A DNA stretch of 64,000 bases from Limnoperna fortunei (GCA_944474755.1 OX104112.1:17944273-18008272); one strand, 5' to 3'. Shown: positions 47,426-59,545, numbered from the stretch's first letter. The notes: generated by a model not told the origin, from the letters alone. Numbers and translations: made by a program.

Positions 47426-50400
47426 TCACTCGTGATAGAAATTTTTATGTCTAAAATTATTTCTAATGTTGTTGTAAATATTGCAATTAATAAGAAAATG
47501 GATTTCATCTTCTATTTCTCCATTATTACAACAGAGACAGAGTCTGTTCTGTTTGGGTATGTTTTGATATCGACCTCTTTCTATAGCTAATTCGTGAGCA
47601 CTAATTCTTAGTTTTGTAAGAGTTGATCTATCAGTTTTAAATTTACAAAGGTCAACATAATAGGGTCTAATATTAGATAAATGAAAGTTGTTAAAGAAAG
47701 ATAGCTTGCTGTTGTTTTTAATATCATTTTCTAAATTCTGAAGGGTCATATCTTTAATTCTTCTTTCAATATTTGGAATGTTTATTTTCAGTAGAGATGG
47801 GTTATTGAAAATGTATGAAAATCCAAGGTTGTTTAAAGAACTTTTTAATTGTTTTACCCAAGAATTTGTTTCTTTTGTTGCTTCATATATACTATGTACA
47901 AGGGTACCATTTGATTCAAGAATGTGACACCAATATTTAATAGCCTGAGTTGTGATCTTTGCATAAAGGGGTAATCTATTTAATTCTGCTAGACATCCAG
48001 CGTTGGATGCCTTACAGTTGACTCCTAGTATTTCTTTCAGAAATTTGATATGGAGTTTTTCAAAAGGGTCTGTGTAGTTGCAGCTAGGGCTTGAATTAAA
48101 TCCCAAGATTTCACTCCCATAAAGGCAAATTGGGACGACTAAAGTGTCAAAAAGTTTTTCTATTAACCTACACGGATTATTTAAGCAAATTATTTTTTTT
48201 ATTTTGTAAAGGGCCTTTCTGCCCTTTTCCATTAACAGAGTACCAGATACTTTTAGATTACCTGTATATTTTAAAGTTATGCCTAAATAGCAATATGAAG
48301 TTACAGTTTCTAAAAAGCTGTTATCATAGGTGAAAAGGTTTTTATGGGTTTTACCGTTAGAATTAAATTTACAATCACTTTTGACTTTGCAGGATTTATT
48401 TGAAGTTTCCATGCATTGCAGAATTTTTGTAGGATATTTGAAGATTTTTGAAGTCCCCTTTCTGAGTTTGATAGGAGGACTATGTCATCTGCAAATAGAA
48501 GCGAATTTATTACTGTGTTACCAATTAACACTGGATCAACTGTATTATGAGAAAGATCTTTTACCAAGTTATTTATGTATATATTGAATAATAGAGGGCT
48601 CAATACATCGCCTTGTTTTACTCCGCAAGAGGAGTTAAATTTCTCGCTTAATCCGTTTGAGAATTTTAATCTACATGGTGTGTCTTGGTACATCGATTGA
48701 ATGACTTTAAACATTTTGAAGGGGATATTTATATCAAGAAGTTTATAAAATAGACCAGATCTCCATACTGTGTCGAAAGCCTTTCTGAGATCAATAAATG
48801 CAGCAAAGACTTTTTTATTTTGACTTTTGTTGTATTCAATAATAGATTTGAGACTAAATATATGATCAGATGTACGGGCTTTTTCTTTGAAGCCAATTTG
48901 CTTTGGGTAAAGTATTTTATTTTTGTTAACAAATTCTGTTAACCTGTTGAGTAGGACTTTATTAAAAAGTTTACCCAGATTTGAGGTTAAGGAAATTCCC
49001 CTATAGTTAGCTGGGTCATGTTTATTACCTTTTTTATGTATTAGAGTTATCAGGCTTTCATTCCATAGTGTAGGGAAAGAGCCCTGATTGAAAATCATGT
49101 TAAATAATTTCAGAAGCGGGGGTATAAGTATTGGCATTCCTCCTTTAATCATTTCATTTGATATTAAGTCTGTTGATGTAGATTTTCCATTTTTTAATGA
49201 TTTCACAGCTCTAAGTATTTCATCTGATGTAATTGGATTATTAAAAGATGTGTTATCATTTATGGTGCTACTGGTTAGAGTTGCCAGTTTGGACATAACT
49301 GTTTCATGAAAGGGATTCTTTAGTTCACAGGGTTCATCTGTGTTTAACTTTTTGAAAAATGCTAGAAACTCGTCTTGATTTCTGATTTCATCAGAAGTAT
49401 TCATATTAGAACTTTTGTTGAGTTTATTAAGTTGGTCCCAAAACAATTTTGGATTATTACTCATATTGTTGTATAGGTTTTTGTTAATCTTATTTCTATA
49501 AAGATTTTCTTCTTGCTTGCAGTTTCTTCTGTATTTAGAGAGATACGAATAGTATTCTTTACGACATGATCCGTTGAGAGGGAATTTATTCATTAAAGAA
49601 GCATAATGTTTAACAGTAATTTGGAGGTCTTTACAAGATTCTGTAAAATAAGGTTTTCTTTTTGACTTATTGCATTTAGCTTTAACCTTGCCTTTAATGA
49701 ATTTAGCTGAGGATTTTGCAGCTTCTTGGAGTATATTATTAAGATATATTACAGCTTCATCACTATTACTAAATTTTATATGTGAATAGTTTGTGAGTTT
49801 ATGTTTAATTTCAGTTGACTGCATTTGTATTGCATATATATTAATGGATTCTTGATTCCATAGAAATTTTCCAATATGGGGATAGGTTTTTGTTTGATCA
49901 AAGTTGGAATTAGTATAGAAAGAGGTCAAAATAGTACAACTAATAGCACAATGATCAGATAATGTGGTAAAATTATGAACAGTAAAGTTACATATAATTT
50001 GTAATAAATTTGCAGATGCAACTGCATAATCAACTGTGCTTGAACCATTGTATTTATAACAGGTAAATTTCCCAAAAAGGTCACCACTGGTTCTGCCATT
50101 AAGTATTCTTATGCCAGTCTCTTTACAGAGGTTTAATAAAAGTTTACCGCTTTTGTTTGGTTTTTTACTATCGAAATTGTTTCTTGATGAACACGAATCA
50201 ATAAAATAATTTACATCATCAGAATTTGGATATGGTGATTCATCAGATTCAATGAAATCTGCAGTAGTATATGTATATGCATTGAAATCTCCCTGAATCA
50301 GAATTTCGCCTAAAGAGGAGTACCTTTCTATTTTTCGTGAAAGAATGGAGAAAGTTTCTTCAATATCTTTTGATGGTTCTGATGAGTTTTCTGGTGAGAA

Positions 50401-50805
50401 ATAAATAAATGCTACAAAAATATCATTTTTTAAATTGAAAAAATTATGATTAAGTTTTATCCATAAAATATCAGTATGGTCTACTGGCATGATAGAAATA
50501 CCTTGTACTATGGTGGGTTTACAATAGACAGAAATACCACCAGAGTTACGCCTGGCATTCTTGTGTTTACTTCTAGTATTACTACAAAGATTTGAAAATC
50601 CAGGTATATCAAGTATGTTTCCACTGTCACTCCATGTTTCTACAAGACTAAAAACATGCATATCAGAAATAAAGTTAGTAAACTCTGGGTTTGTAAGTTT
50701 ATCATTTTTTAGCCCCTGAATATTCCATGTTCCAATTTTTAATTTTTTAATTTTCATAGTATGGAACACATGTATATAAGTTTGACTGTTAATCTGTTGG
50801 GACAA
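47426..50805 (-). pseudogene. LINE ORF2: endonuclease plus reverse transcriptase, one frameshift
   Basis: The first part is 831 residues. The apurinic-endonuclease-type domain has WNIQGL at 27-32, E56 in VETW, GDFN at 172-175 and SDH at 283-285. The reverse transcriptase has NYRGISL (600-606), motif A FIDLRKAFD (670-678, both Asp present), motif B GVKQGD (728-733) and motif C FADD (771-774). After KVIV a one-base deletion near 48366-48372 shifts the frame; the rest continues in an overlapping frame (48412-47426) with a C-terminal CX2CX9HX4C site. All catalytic residues I can recognise are present, so this copy was recently active, but the frameshift, the broken ORF1 and the short C-terminus make it non-autonomous now. 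The start is the first ATG upstream of the endonuclease. Confidence 0.88.
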
Positions 50806-51327
50806 ATTTTGAGTAAATACATGTACAAGAATAATACTAAGTTTTAGTTTAATAGATATTTCAGTGATTTTATAAACTTAAAAATTTCTGGAAAAATAAA
50901 GGTCTATAATTTGGGTGAGAGTTCCAAAGAAATTAGTTATCTTTTTTGTTACATGTTAATAGAAAAGTATTCCAAATATGTAGAGATATAAATGACATGT
51001 GAGAAAATACTTTGGTAATCACTAATGGTATAAACATGAAGTAAGTTTATATTTTGGGGTTATATATAGGTTTGACATTTATTTCAAGTTATCATAATAA
51101 GACAAATGTCATTATTTTCATATAGGCAATACTCAAAACAGATACAACTGACTATATTCTAAGCGAATGACTAGATTCTTATAATATAGCAAAGGGTTCA
51201 GAGCTATAAATGTAACACTGACATTGTGCGATGTGAAAAAATAATAATGATGAAAACATTATACATGTAATAAGAATAAAAAATGCAGCTATGTGACTAC
51301 TGTAAATGTAGTTAATTTTAATTAACG
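50806..51327 (-). other. Spacer between LINE ORF1 and ORF2
   Basis: About 520 bases, AT-rich, with no convincing open frame. It may be a genuine inter-ORF region or the remnant of a longer ORF1 tail. Confidence 0.5.
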
Positions 51328-53350
51328 TTAATTCTGAAAGTGGCCTGGTTGCATAGACGTCGGATTTTTTGGCATGTTCATTGGGTTTTGTGGCATATTC
51401 CAAGGCCCAAGGAGCCAAGGGTTGAAGAATGGCATTTGAAAAGGTGTATTCGGAGGATTGAACGGATTCATTGACATTGTAGAGTTGTTGTTTATGTCTG
51501 TCTGATATGGTTGTTGCTTTGGACGGTGTGTGCCATTACTGACGGTTGCATTATCCTTCTTTTTCGCAAAGGGTCTTTGTTGTGAGCTATGGTTTAGAGG
51601 TACGGATGGAATGTCCATCATTTTGCGGAGGTATTTCACAATTGTTGGGATTCCCTTTGAATCATTAAGGTGTACATCATCGTAGAACATATCACTAGTG
51701 GGACGAAACTCTTTCATTACAAAGATGTCGGTCGACTCTTGCGCAGCTGCTTTTACACTTGTGTTTGCCATGTCAACTATAGAATCATCTATATCATTTC
51801 TATATAGGATTGGAAGAACAAATATCTCAGCAGCTGGCCAAGTGAAGCGTGTAGTCTTGAATAGTTGTTCAAAGTCATCTTTGTTTACACAATTGTTTTG
51901 TAAATCTCGGGCCCCAATGTGCAAAAGCACCCTTTTGGGTTTGTAGTTTTACCCTTCTTTCTCAATTAGATTTTTACAAGTTTTTGCACCACCTCTCATG
52001 TAGCGTTTCAGTGTTTTTTTCATTCGCTGCAAATTTTGTGTTTTTTATTCTTTGCAGGATTGAGTAACTAAGGATTAAAGTATTGCATTGACTAATCTCC
52101 CATGGTTTCGGGGCTGTTCCTTTAGTTTCAGGATTACGGTTGATGTTACTCCTGTCATTGTCGTTTGGGTGATCTTGTTGAGTGTTCTTTCGATTTTGTT
52201 TTTCTGTTTTGTTGTCAGTTTTGCTGTCTTGTCGAGTGTGTTGTTCAATGTCTATCGAAAGTGTCTTGAATAAGTGATCTACATATTCATTTCTTGTTCG
52301 GTCTTTTTCGCACTTTTCGGTTATCATGTTTTGAATGACGTCCATTTTGTCGGATAGGTTTTTTTGATTTTCCAAGATGAGTTTCAGTTGTGAATCAGTT
52401 GTATTTGATTTGATGTGTAGTGATTCGACACTTTGGTTACAGTGTTTGATTTTATTTTCAAGTTCAGAAATTTGGTCTTTCATTTTTTTCTGACTCGGAT
52501 GGATTTGGGATAAGTATTTGTCAGATAGTTCATCTGCAACACTTTTGATGTCGACTATTAAAGCATTTATGGATTGAATAGACTTGTCAACCGTTTCTAT
52601 GGCGGTTCCAATGTGTGAGAGTTTCGATGCTAATGTTTCGTGATGTTCTGATAGTCGACTTTTTAAAGCTGGAGATTTTGAGTTCATTTAACGTTTTTCT
52701 GTAACCTTTTTACGTACCGGTGTTGATGTTCGGATTTGATAAACATTTGCAAGATCTAAGGCCCTCATAGTGTCATTGTATTCTGATTCAAGGTTTGTTT
52801 GTCCTTGAAGATCAACACTATCTTCCGAGTTAGTGGATTGAACAGGTTTTAGAACTTCAGTTTCTTCCTTATCGATGTGGTTGCACAGATTATTGTCTGA
52901 TGGGTTTGTTTTTTCACTTAATGCAACTAATTCTCTTAGTTTTTCAAAATGCATTTCTACGAAGTTCGTGCATTTTTGGCCTTGAATGACGACTTTACCC
53001 GATTTGTAAAAGTTTACTTTAATTGGAAAGGTTTCGTCAGTGTTATCGCCCTTGAATTGGATTTTAATGGTAGTACCGCCTTTAAGTGTTTCTGTGAATT
53101 CGAAGTATTGTAACAGGGTTTGTTTCCACACATCTGGGCGATTTGTAGAGAACGTAGCGTTGTTAGTTTTTCCATCGCACTGTTCATGGATTTTAAGTTT
53201 TTCGTGTGCATAAGGGGCTTCAGTGTTTATCGGTGCATCATCGTTAAATATTTTATCGAGTTCAACGCCTGTCATGCAATCCTGCAGTTTTTTGGGGAGT
53301 TGGGATTGTCTTGACATGTTTGGCTCTTGTTTTCTGTGTAATTGTCCCAA
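51328..53350 (-). pseudogene. LINE ORF1: N-terminal domain, coiled coil, degraded SGNH-esterase-like domain
   Basis: Three collinear pieces. 53350-52688 encodes 220 residues with FPIKVNFYKSGKVVIQG, a motif I associate with ORF1 proteins of invertebrate LINEs. A stop is followed at once, in frame, by ATG: 52687-51974 encodes 237 residues with a long coiled coil (about 20-150) and ends near NTLILSYSILQRI. A frameshift in a T-run at 52014-52020 and an in-frame stop at 51949-51951 separate it from 51930-51328. That piece has HIGARDL, where SGNH hydrolases have GxND, and DDVHLN with the catalytic-type Asp-x-x-His spacing, then a Pro/Met/Asn-rich tail. The GDS block reads LSYS and the oxyanion Asn is replaced, so esterase activity is doubtful even before the breaks. 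Confidence 0.7.
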
Positions 53351-53960
53351 CAGCTAACACAAACTTCAAAAATAAGTCTTAGCTTTTTCTGAACATGGGC
53401 GCCGCCATGCCGCTTATATCATTCAAACCATATATCACGTGGTAGACTTTGGATAAATTAAAAAAACAGCAAAATTATCAATTAATAATATTATTCATTA
53501 TGCAAAGCTTTTATCGGGCAGTTGTTTAACGACCAGTTTTTTAATATGGCTTAGCAACATGGAAAATGTCTCAGGTAATCAATTTTTTGTTGTATTTTTA
53601 AATCTAAATTTATTATAGAAAAATATCTCCAAATTACCATAGAACAAAAGAATTTGGATAACAAATTCAGTACATGTAACAATAAAATCCCAATAAAAAC
53701 TGGGAAAGAGCAAAATATTCTATAAATGAAAGAGTAGCTACTTTATGCAGATACGAAATTGGCGACGAATATCACTTTTTAAATATAGGTAAAGACAGAA
53801 AACAACTGCCAGGATGCGCAAGCTTCCATTTTTACGAAATTTGCAATTCTTAGGCTACACCATTTGGGAATTATACTTTTTGCATGCGTGTGCTCCTGAA
53901 TACACAGAATGTACAGAACCGAAAATGTATACAATCGGCCGTCAGTGTTAAAATTATCGT
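53351..53960. other. Possible LINE 5' UTR, then non-coding DNA
   Basis: The first 60-70 bases ('cagctaacacaaacttc' to a GC-rich 'gcgccgccatgcc') may be LINE 5' UTR. The remainder is unremarkable. Confidence 0.4.
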
Positions 53961-53964
53961 CAAT

Positions 53965-54810
53965 TGGCGTTTAATTACTGTGAACTACTTTTTATTCGTC
54001 GTGGGGTATACATTTTGGGGGGTTTTGTGGAGTACTCACAAACATAAGTCCTGTTACAGTGTTCAAGACTATAATCATTTGGCTTAATTTTGCGAAATTG
54101 TTGCTGAGTAGAAGCTATTTGTATGATTTTATTATTGGGTCCTATTTTAAACCTGGTACCGTTAAAAAAACCATTTGAGGTTTCTGTAATATCACATTTT
54201 TTATGGCAAGCCGTTTGTCTGAAGACAAATTTTGAAATTAAAACCAATAAGAAGGCTATAATGGCCTGGCAGCCATGTTGAAATCAAATTGGCTGCTCGA
54301 AAAACTCAACATAACATTTACTATCTAGGTTTCATTTCTGCACAATTTGGAAATTTGATTTAAATTTGTGGAAAAGTTTCTCAGAAGAAGCCGTGTGTAT
54401 GTTTTTCCCATAGGGTCCCATATTAAAATATGTTCCGTGGTGTCCATCTTAGATTTATAGGCCCAGCACCAAAAATCAAACGGAGTAGGCGATTATCTGA
54501 GGTAAATGCATGTCTATAAAATTCAAATCTATAAATCAATCTGCCAATAAGTTTATCTCAAGATTTGTTTTATTTTAGCCAATCAGAATGCAATAATGAC
54601 CCTGGCAGTCATATTAAAATATGTGATCAGCGCCTAATATTAAATATTAAACTTTATTAAGAACCACCGAAATGAACCAAGTTGAGTTCCAATTGGCAAA
54701 GTTGTTTTGGAGAAGAAGATTGAAATGTTAAAAGTAGGACAACGACAACGGACACAAAGTGGAGAGAACAGCTCACATTTCCCATTGGGTCATGTGAGAT
54801 GAAAACTTAT
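53965..54810 (+). repeat. Dispersed repeat with diverged internal duplication
   Basis: 'gggtcctattttaaacctgg' near 54137 and 'gggtcccatattaaaatatg' near 54413 suggest a diverged duplication of about 276 bp. The end, 'ttggagaagaagattgaaat' then 'acaacgacaacggaca' and 'gaacagctcaca', resembles the 3' end of the elements at 43870 and 4205. Non-coding. Confidence 0.6.
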
Positions 54811-55470
54811 TATAGGGCCAATAAAAGAGACATATCCCGAATAATCAAAACACAACATAGGTACACAATCTGGTAACCTGCTACTGGTACACATTTACTA
54901 CATTTCTATCATATGCACACTGTATATTTACAAATATTCCTATTATACACATATATATAGTAGTATATGCCACATTTGAATTAAAATTAAAAAAACAAGG
55001 TTTTATATAATTTTTTTAATGTTTGGATTTCTGATTAAAATTGAAAAAAAAACATCAATTTTTGTACAATACCGTCCAAAAAACCTGCACGCACAAGTAC
55101 AAAATATTTTCTGAGAAGAAGGCATAGATTTTGTTATCGTAAAGCGCTACGTGGATGTTAAACCAAATACCGCGCGGTGGTCATTTTCCTGTCAACATTA
55201 AGTTTTTTCGGAGTCCCCGGCCTCTTCCCATAAAGCCGGACGTCAACGTTAGCTGAATTGTCTAAGAACGATGTGTAAACATACAAATACATACAAACTA
55301 TTTATCAAGAGGTTTTTTTCAAGCTAAATTAAACACTATATTTTTAATACTATTGTACAATGAACGTTTTAAATGAACAAAAAATATCATGTGCGGGGCG
55401 AAGTCTTTGCTTTAAATAAGATGAATTACACATTAACACCAATTCTCCATAAGGATCAAAGGATTTCCAT
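54811..55470. other. Non-coding DNA
   Basis: AT-rich. No feature recognised apart from a short GC-rich segment near 55140-55240. Confidence 0.45.
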
Positions 55471-55477
55471 ATAGGGT

Positions 55478-56806
55478 GAGACATGACATGTCTCAGATTT
55501 AGCTGATTTTCATTTTATAAGTTGAAATTGACCATTGGACCACAAAATAATTATTTGTTATGATTTGACTTCTGTTGCCATGGTAATGGTGGCCGCCATT
55601 TTGGGCCGATTAAAATACAGTGAAAAGGGCAATATTCAAATCCCAATTTTTCAGGGGAAAATCGATTCATATTCAATAGAATTTCTTTATTTGCTTAATT
55701 CAATATCTCATTGACAATATTCAAAACAGTTACAACACTTTAAGTATATGGGTGATCAGACTGAGACTATTGAACATGTAAAGAAATAGTGCATTATTCT
55801 CTATAATTTTTGGTAAAAAATATTACCATTTTTGACACTTTTCTGACTCCATTTTCAGAAAATGCACCAATCACAAATAATCATCATGAATATAATTACA
55901 TAGATTGATGATTAATATTCAAAAATTTTTAAAATCTCAATGGGGGAAGAAAAAATGTCTTTAAAAAACACTGTTAAAGTTGGTTACCATGGTAATAAAA
56001 CAAAAACGGCAATTTTTCGATATTTAAATACATGTATGACCATACTTCTAATATGAGCCAAGATAACAATTGTTGTCATCATATGTACCTAAAAGGATCT
56101 TTTCAACATAGTATGACCTTAGAAAACTGTCATGGTCACTTAAAATTGATTTTGCTTCGAGAGTTTCATATTTGAAAGTTCAATTTTTAGTTGACCTTGA
56201 CCTTGAGACACTGTACCCTGAAATGATTTCAATGTCATTTTAAGTTTATAGTATGTCTGTTAAAAATAATAATTAAGGATGATTTAATTTATTACTAAGA
56301 GAAACAGTAGTTTCATGGAAATATTGAACAATACAAAAATGGCTTTTTTTCACAAGTTACCATGGTAACCATCTTTGACAGTGTTTTCTATAGACATCTT
56401 TTGTTACCCCATTGAGATTTTTTATAAGTTTTGAATATTAATCATCAATTTATGTAATTATATTCATGATGAGTATTTGTGATTGGTGCATTTTCTGAAA
56501 ATGGAGTCAGTAAAGTGGCAACAAATGGTAATTTTTAGTAGAAAAATTCCAGAAAAAAATGCATGATTTCTTGACATATTGGATAGCCTCGTTCTGACTA
56601 CACATTTATGTTAGTCTTGAAACCGTTTTGAATATTGTCAATGAGGTATTGAATTAAGCAAATAAAACATTATATTGAATATGCATTGATTTTTGAATAA
56701 CAAATTGGGAATTGAATATAGGCTATTTCGCAGTATGAGAAATGATAAAAAATGAAATGATGAAATTAAAATCAGCAAAATCTGAGACATGTCATGTCCC
56801 AGTTTT
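55478..56806. mobile_element. Large inverted-repeat element with arms of about 0.5 kb
   Basis: The ends read 'gacatgacatgtctcagatt' (left) and 'aatctgagacatgtcatgtc' (right). Pairing continues inwards: 'ttgcttaattcaatatctca' with 'tgaggtattgaattaagcaa', 'gactccattttcagaaaatg' with 'cattttctgaaaatggagtc', 'atattcatgatg' with 'catcatgaatat', 'ctcaatggggg' with 'ccccattgag', and 'ggttaccatggtaa' with 'ttaccatggtaacc'. The unpaired centre is about 56030-56335. Arms have diverged by substitutions and small indels. No coding capacity and no clear target duplication. A long-TIR MITE is the simplest reading. Confidence 0.85.
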
Positions 56807-57339
56807 TTGGTACTTAGGGATAATTGGTCTTAATAATTTAGAAACCATGATGTGGAACCAAAAGTGTCCTTCCCTTACATATTTCTTTTTTTTTCCTACT
56901 CTCCATCTCTCTTTTTTTTTTTGGGGGGGGGGGGTGGGTGGTGGGGTAGAGGAGTTGGTTGATGTCTTTGTTCTTTAAACTAAAGCTATCAGACTTGAAA
57001 GTGTATTCTAGTCTTTATCAAATAACTATCAAAAGCTCACGACATATACATGACGTGACAGTAAATACGTCACCAGGATATCCCTTATACACGCTGAATG
57101 TTTTGTAAAATCACATTCAAATAAATACAATAATAAAAGAACGTTTTTCAATCTTAAGCGTGCGAATCATGACTCAAACATACTGTAATGTCAGATATAC
57201 TGTAATAGCAATAAAAAATAAAATCTTTGCTGTATTTTTGTATTTCACCAATCGAATCATCCGCATGTTGTTCTATTTTCACATGGAGCATGTCAAACGT
57301 CTAATAATTTTGTAAAAGTGATCTATGCTTGCTTGTGAT
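56807..57339. other. Non-coding DNA with a T/G homopolymer tract
   Basis: 56880-56950 has poly-T followed by a poly-G/GGTG run. No gene recognised. Confidence 0.5.
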
Positions 57340-57585
57340 CAGTACCGGTGTCTGAGTGGTCTACGGTATCATCCAAATCTGCTAACATGAGGCTGCAAGT
57401 TCGAGCTTGGTAACCGATAGGGTTGCACTCGAGTGCATCATTCATTATAAATTAATGATTTCAGAAGGTAAGGGTTGTCACAAGGAAATCCGACTTCCTT
57501 CTGTGTTAAAAATCGGGACACATGATAGATATAGCCTAAAAATTGCTACGAGTAGGATAAACCCCAATTATTAAAAGAAACTTAT
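57340..57585 (+). mobile_element. Possible second-family SINE
   Basis: 'taccggtgtctgagtggtct' resembles a box-A region and 'gctgcaagttcgagcttggt' a box-B region about 45 bases downstream. A tail 'gggacacatgatagatatag', 'aaattgct' echoes the common SINE tail. Divergence is high. Confidence 0.45.
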
Positions 57586-57649
57586 ATATATGAGATCATT
57601 GCCACAGCTATGGTGGCCGCGTGTTTAAGGTCATCTCTTATTAATCAGG

Positions 57650-58325
57650 GGGCCTAGGTGGCCGAGTGGTCAAGGTAGTTCGTCTGCTATTGATCACGTG
57701 GTCTGTCAACACTGGAATTGCGGGTTCGATTCTCATTCCAGGCAGGGTGTACTCGACTCCAATCTTAATTGACAAGGATTGCCAGTTTTCCTACAGCAGG
57801 TCGGTAGTCTCGATCACCCAGACGCATATATAATAGCGTCTGGGATCACCTTGTTGTAATTTCGCTACCAATAGGTGGAGACAAAACAATGATTCTATTT
57901 TTAGGGCCCTATTTTTAAACCAGGAAAACCATGAATACTTATAATATGACGTCACATTCAGATTCACTCTTGATTGTGCACAATTATAATATTTGTTTAA
58001 TTAATTGATAAAGTTATATTATATAAAAACATTCAAATGTAAACTTTGGCACAATTTGTTATACACTTCTTGATATGAACGGAAGTAATTTTTTAGATAG
58101 TAAAACTATCATCCAATCAAAAATTACGCCCAGTTTTGGGCGTAATGGTAACGAGTTCAATATAGAGCTGAATCCAGACGCACAAATGTAATTAAGCGTC
58201 TGGATGATCGAGACTAGCAGGTCGGTGGTTTTCTCCGGGTACTCCGACTTCCTCCCCCCAAAAAAACTGGACGCCATGATATAGCTGGAAAATTGCTGAA
58301 AGTAGCGTTAAACACCATTAAACAA
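57650..58325 (+). mobile_element. tRNA-derived SINE interrupted by a MITE
   Basis: Head 'ctaggtggccgagtggtcaa', box B 'gcgggttcgattctcattcc' and body 'gtactcgactccaatcttaa' run to GCAGGTCGG at 57796-57804. After the 412-bp insertion the copy resumes with a repeated GCAGGTCGG and continues 'tggttttctccgggtactcc' to the tail 'gcgttaaacaccattaaaca'. Removing the insertion and one 9-mer gives a continuous SINE of the family at 62917. Confidence 0.88.
57805..58216. mobile_element. 412-bp MITE with perfect 9-bp target duplication
   Basis: Inverted termini are 'tagtctcgatcacccagacg' at the left and 'cgtctggatgatcgagacta' at the right, flanked by GCAGGTCGG on both sides. Its reverse complement is similar to the ends of the larger element at 26226-27488. 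The 9-bp duplication points to a Mutator-like mobiliser (inference). No protein is encoded. Confidence 0.88.
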
Positions 58326-58329
58326 ACAA

Positions 58330-58430
58330 AGAACAACTTATTAATCACCGGAGTGTCGACACTAATGGTACAACTTCAAATCCTACTGTGAGCAAGGTGG
58401 ACTCGACTCACAGATAAATTGACTTCTGTT
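58330..58430 (+). mobile_element. SINE head relic
   Basis: 'acttcaaatcctactgtgag', 'aaggtggactcgactcacag' and 'aaattgac' keep the order of the SINE box B and body, strongly diverged and truncated. Confidence 0.5.
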
Positions 58431-58985
58431 AGGATCGAAAACGTATTTATACTTGTTTCACATGTTCCTTTCGGCGAGAATTTCAATAAATATATTTTGA
58501 ATTTCCTTACAATAACTATTGAAATGAATTTCTTTTCGCAATATTTATTCGAAAGTACGCATTCTTTGTCCAGTGTATAAATCACAAATTGATCACTTTG
58601 CTATGATGTAGAACTATTTGAAGTAAAAGAAGTTGTGTATGAAAAGCAGACATTAAGTATAAAAGACCTTGTTCTTGGAATTATATAACTGGAAAGCGAA
58701 CACCTCGCGGTATTAAATAAACATCATTGACGTGTTAATTTATAAAACTACTTGTTACATCCAGTAAAAACCAGAACAACTTCTTGCTTTCTTTCTTAAC
58801 ATATCTCTTTCAAAAATTGTAACATCTCCGTTAATGTCAAAAACTCGCAAACTGTTAGTTTCCATTGTTGTTTATCTTGACCTGACCTTAAACAAATTCA
58901 AAGTTAATCCAACGACTGACGGGATACAAAATTGACTGCAAACGTCATCTTGATAGCTGTTATGTATTACTTATCCAATTGATTC
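58431..58985. other. Non-coding DNA
   Basis: No feature recognised before the second satellite block. Confidence 0.45.
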
Positions 58986-59545
58986 CGTGTACTGTCCGCA
59001 CATGTCACTTTGTAATAAAAGTATTGTAGACTTACCGCACATTTCACGCTGTAAAAAAAGTATTGTATACTGTCAGCAAGTGTCACGCTTGAATAAAAGT
59101 ATTATGTACTGTCCGCACATGTCACGCTGTAACAAAAGTATTGTATACTGTCCTCACATGTCGCGCTGGAATAAACGTGTGTTTTTTTCCGCACATGTCA
59201 CACTGGAATAAAAATATAGTGTACTGTCCGAACATGTCACGCTGGAATAAAAGTATTGTGTACTGTCAGCACATGTCACGCTGGAATAAAAGTATTGTAT
59301 ACGGTCAATTAATGTCACACTGGAATAAAACAAAGTTTTGTTTACTGTCTGCAAATGTCACGCTGGAATAAAAGTATTTTATATTGTCCTCACATGTCAC
59401 GCTGTAACAAAAATTGTGTGTTTTGTCCGCACATGTCGCGCTATAATAAATATATAGTATACTGTCCGAACATGTCACGCTGCAATAAAAGTATTGTATA
59501 CTGTCCACATCTGTAGCATTTAAATACGTGTATTGCGCACATGCC
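58986..59545 (+). repeat. 39-bp satellite, second locus, about 14 diverged units
   Basis: Units read 'cacatgtcacgctggaataa' plus 'aagtattgtatactgtccg', differing from the main array mainly in 'gctggaat' or 'gctgtaac' for 'gttgtaat'. Unit lengths vary by one to three bases more often than in the main array. No MITE insertion is present here. Confidence 0.9.

Larger units (their letters stand above)
47426..53350 (-). mobile_element. Near-complete but broken LINE with ORF1 and ORF2
   Basis: On the minus strand, ORF1 (53350-51328) is followed by a spacer of about 0.5 kb and ORF2 (50805-47426). The ORF1 architecture (charged N-terminal domain, coiled coil, SGNH-esterase-like domain) resembles ORF1 proteins of the CR1 group of LINEs. 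The 3' end is unusual: ORF2 stops shortly after its Cys/His motif and no 3' UTR or simple-sequence tail is visible, whereas the other LINE in this window continues about 45 residues further. This suggests a deletion or rearrangement at the 3' boundary. Confidence 0.85.
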
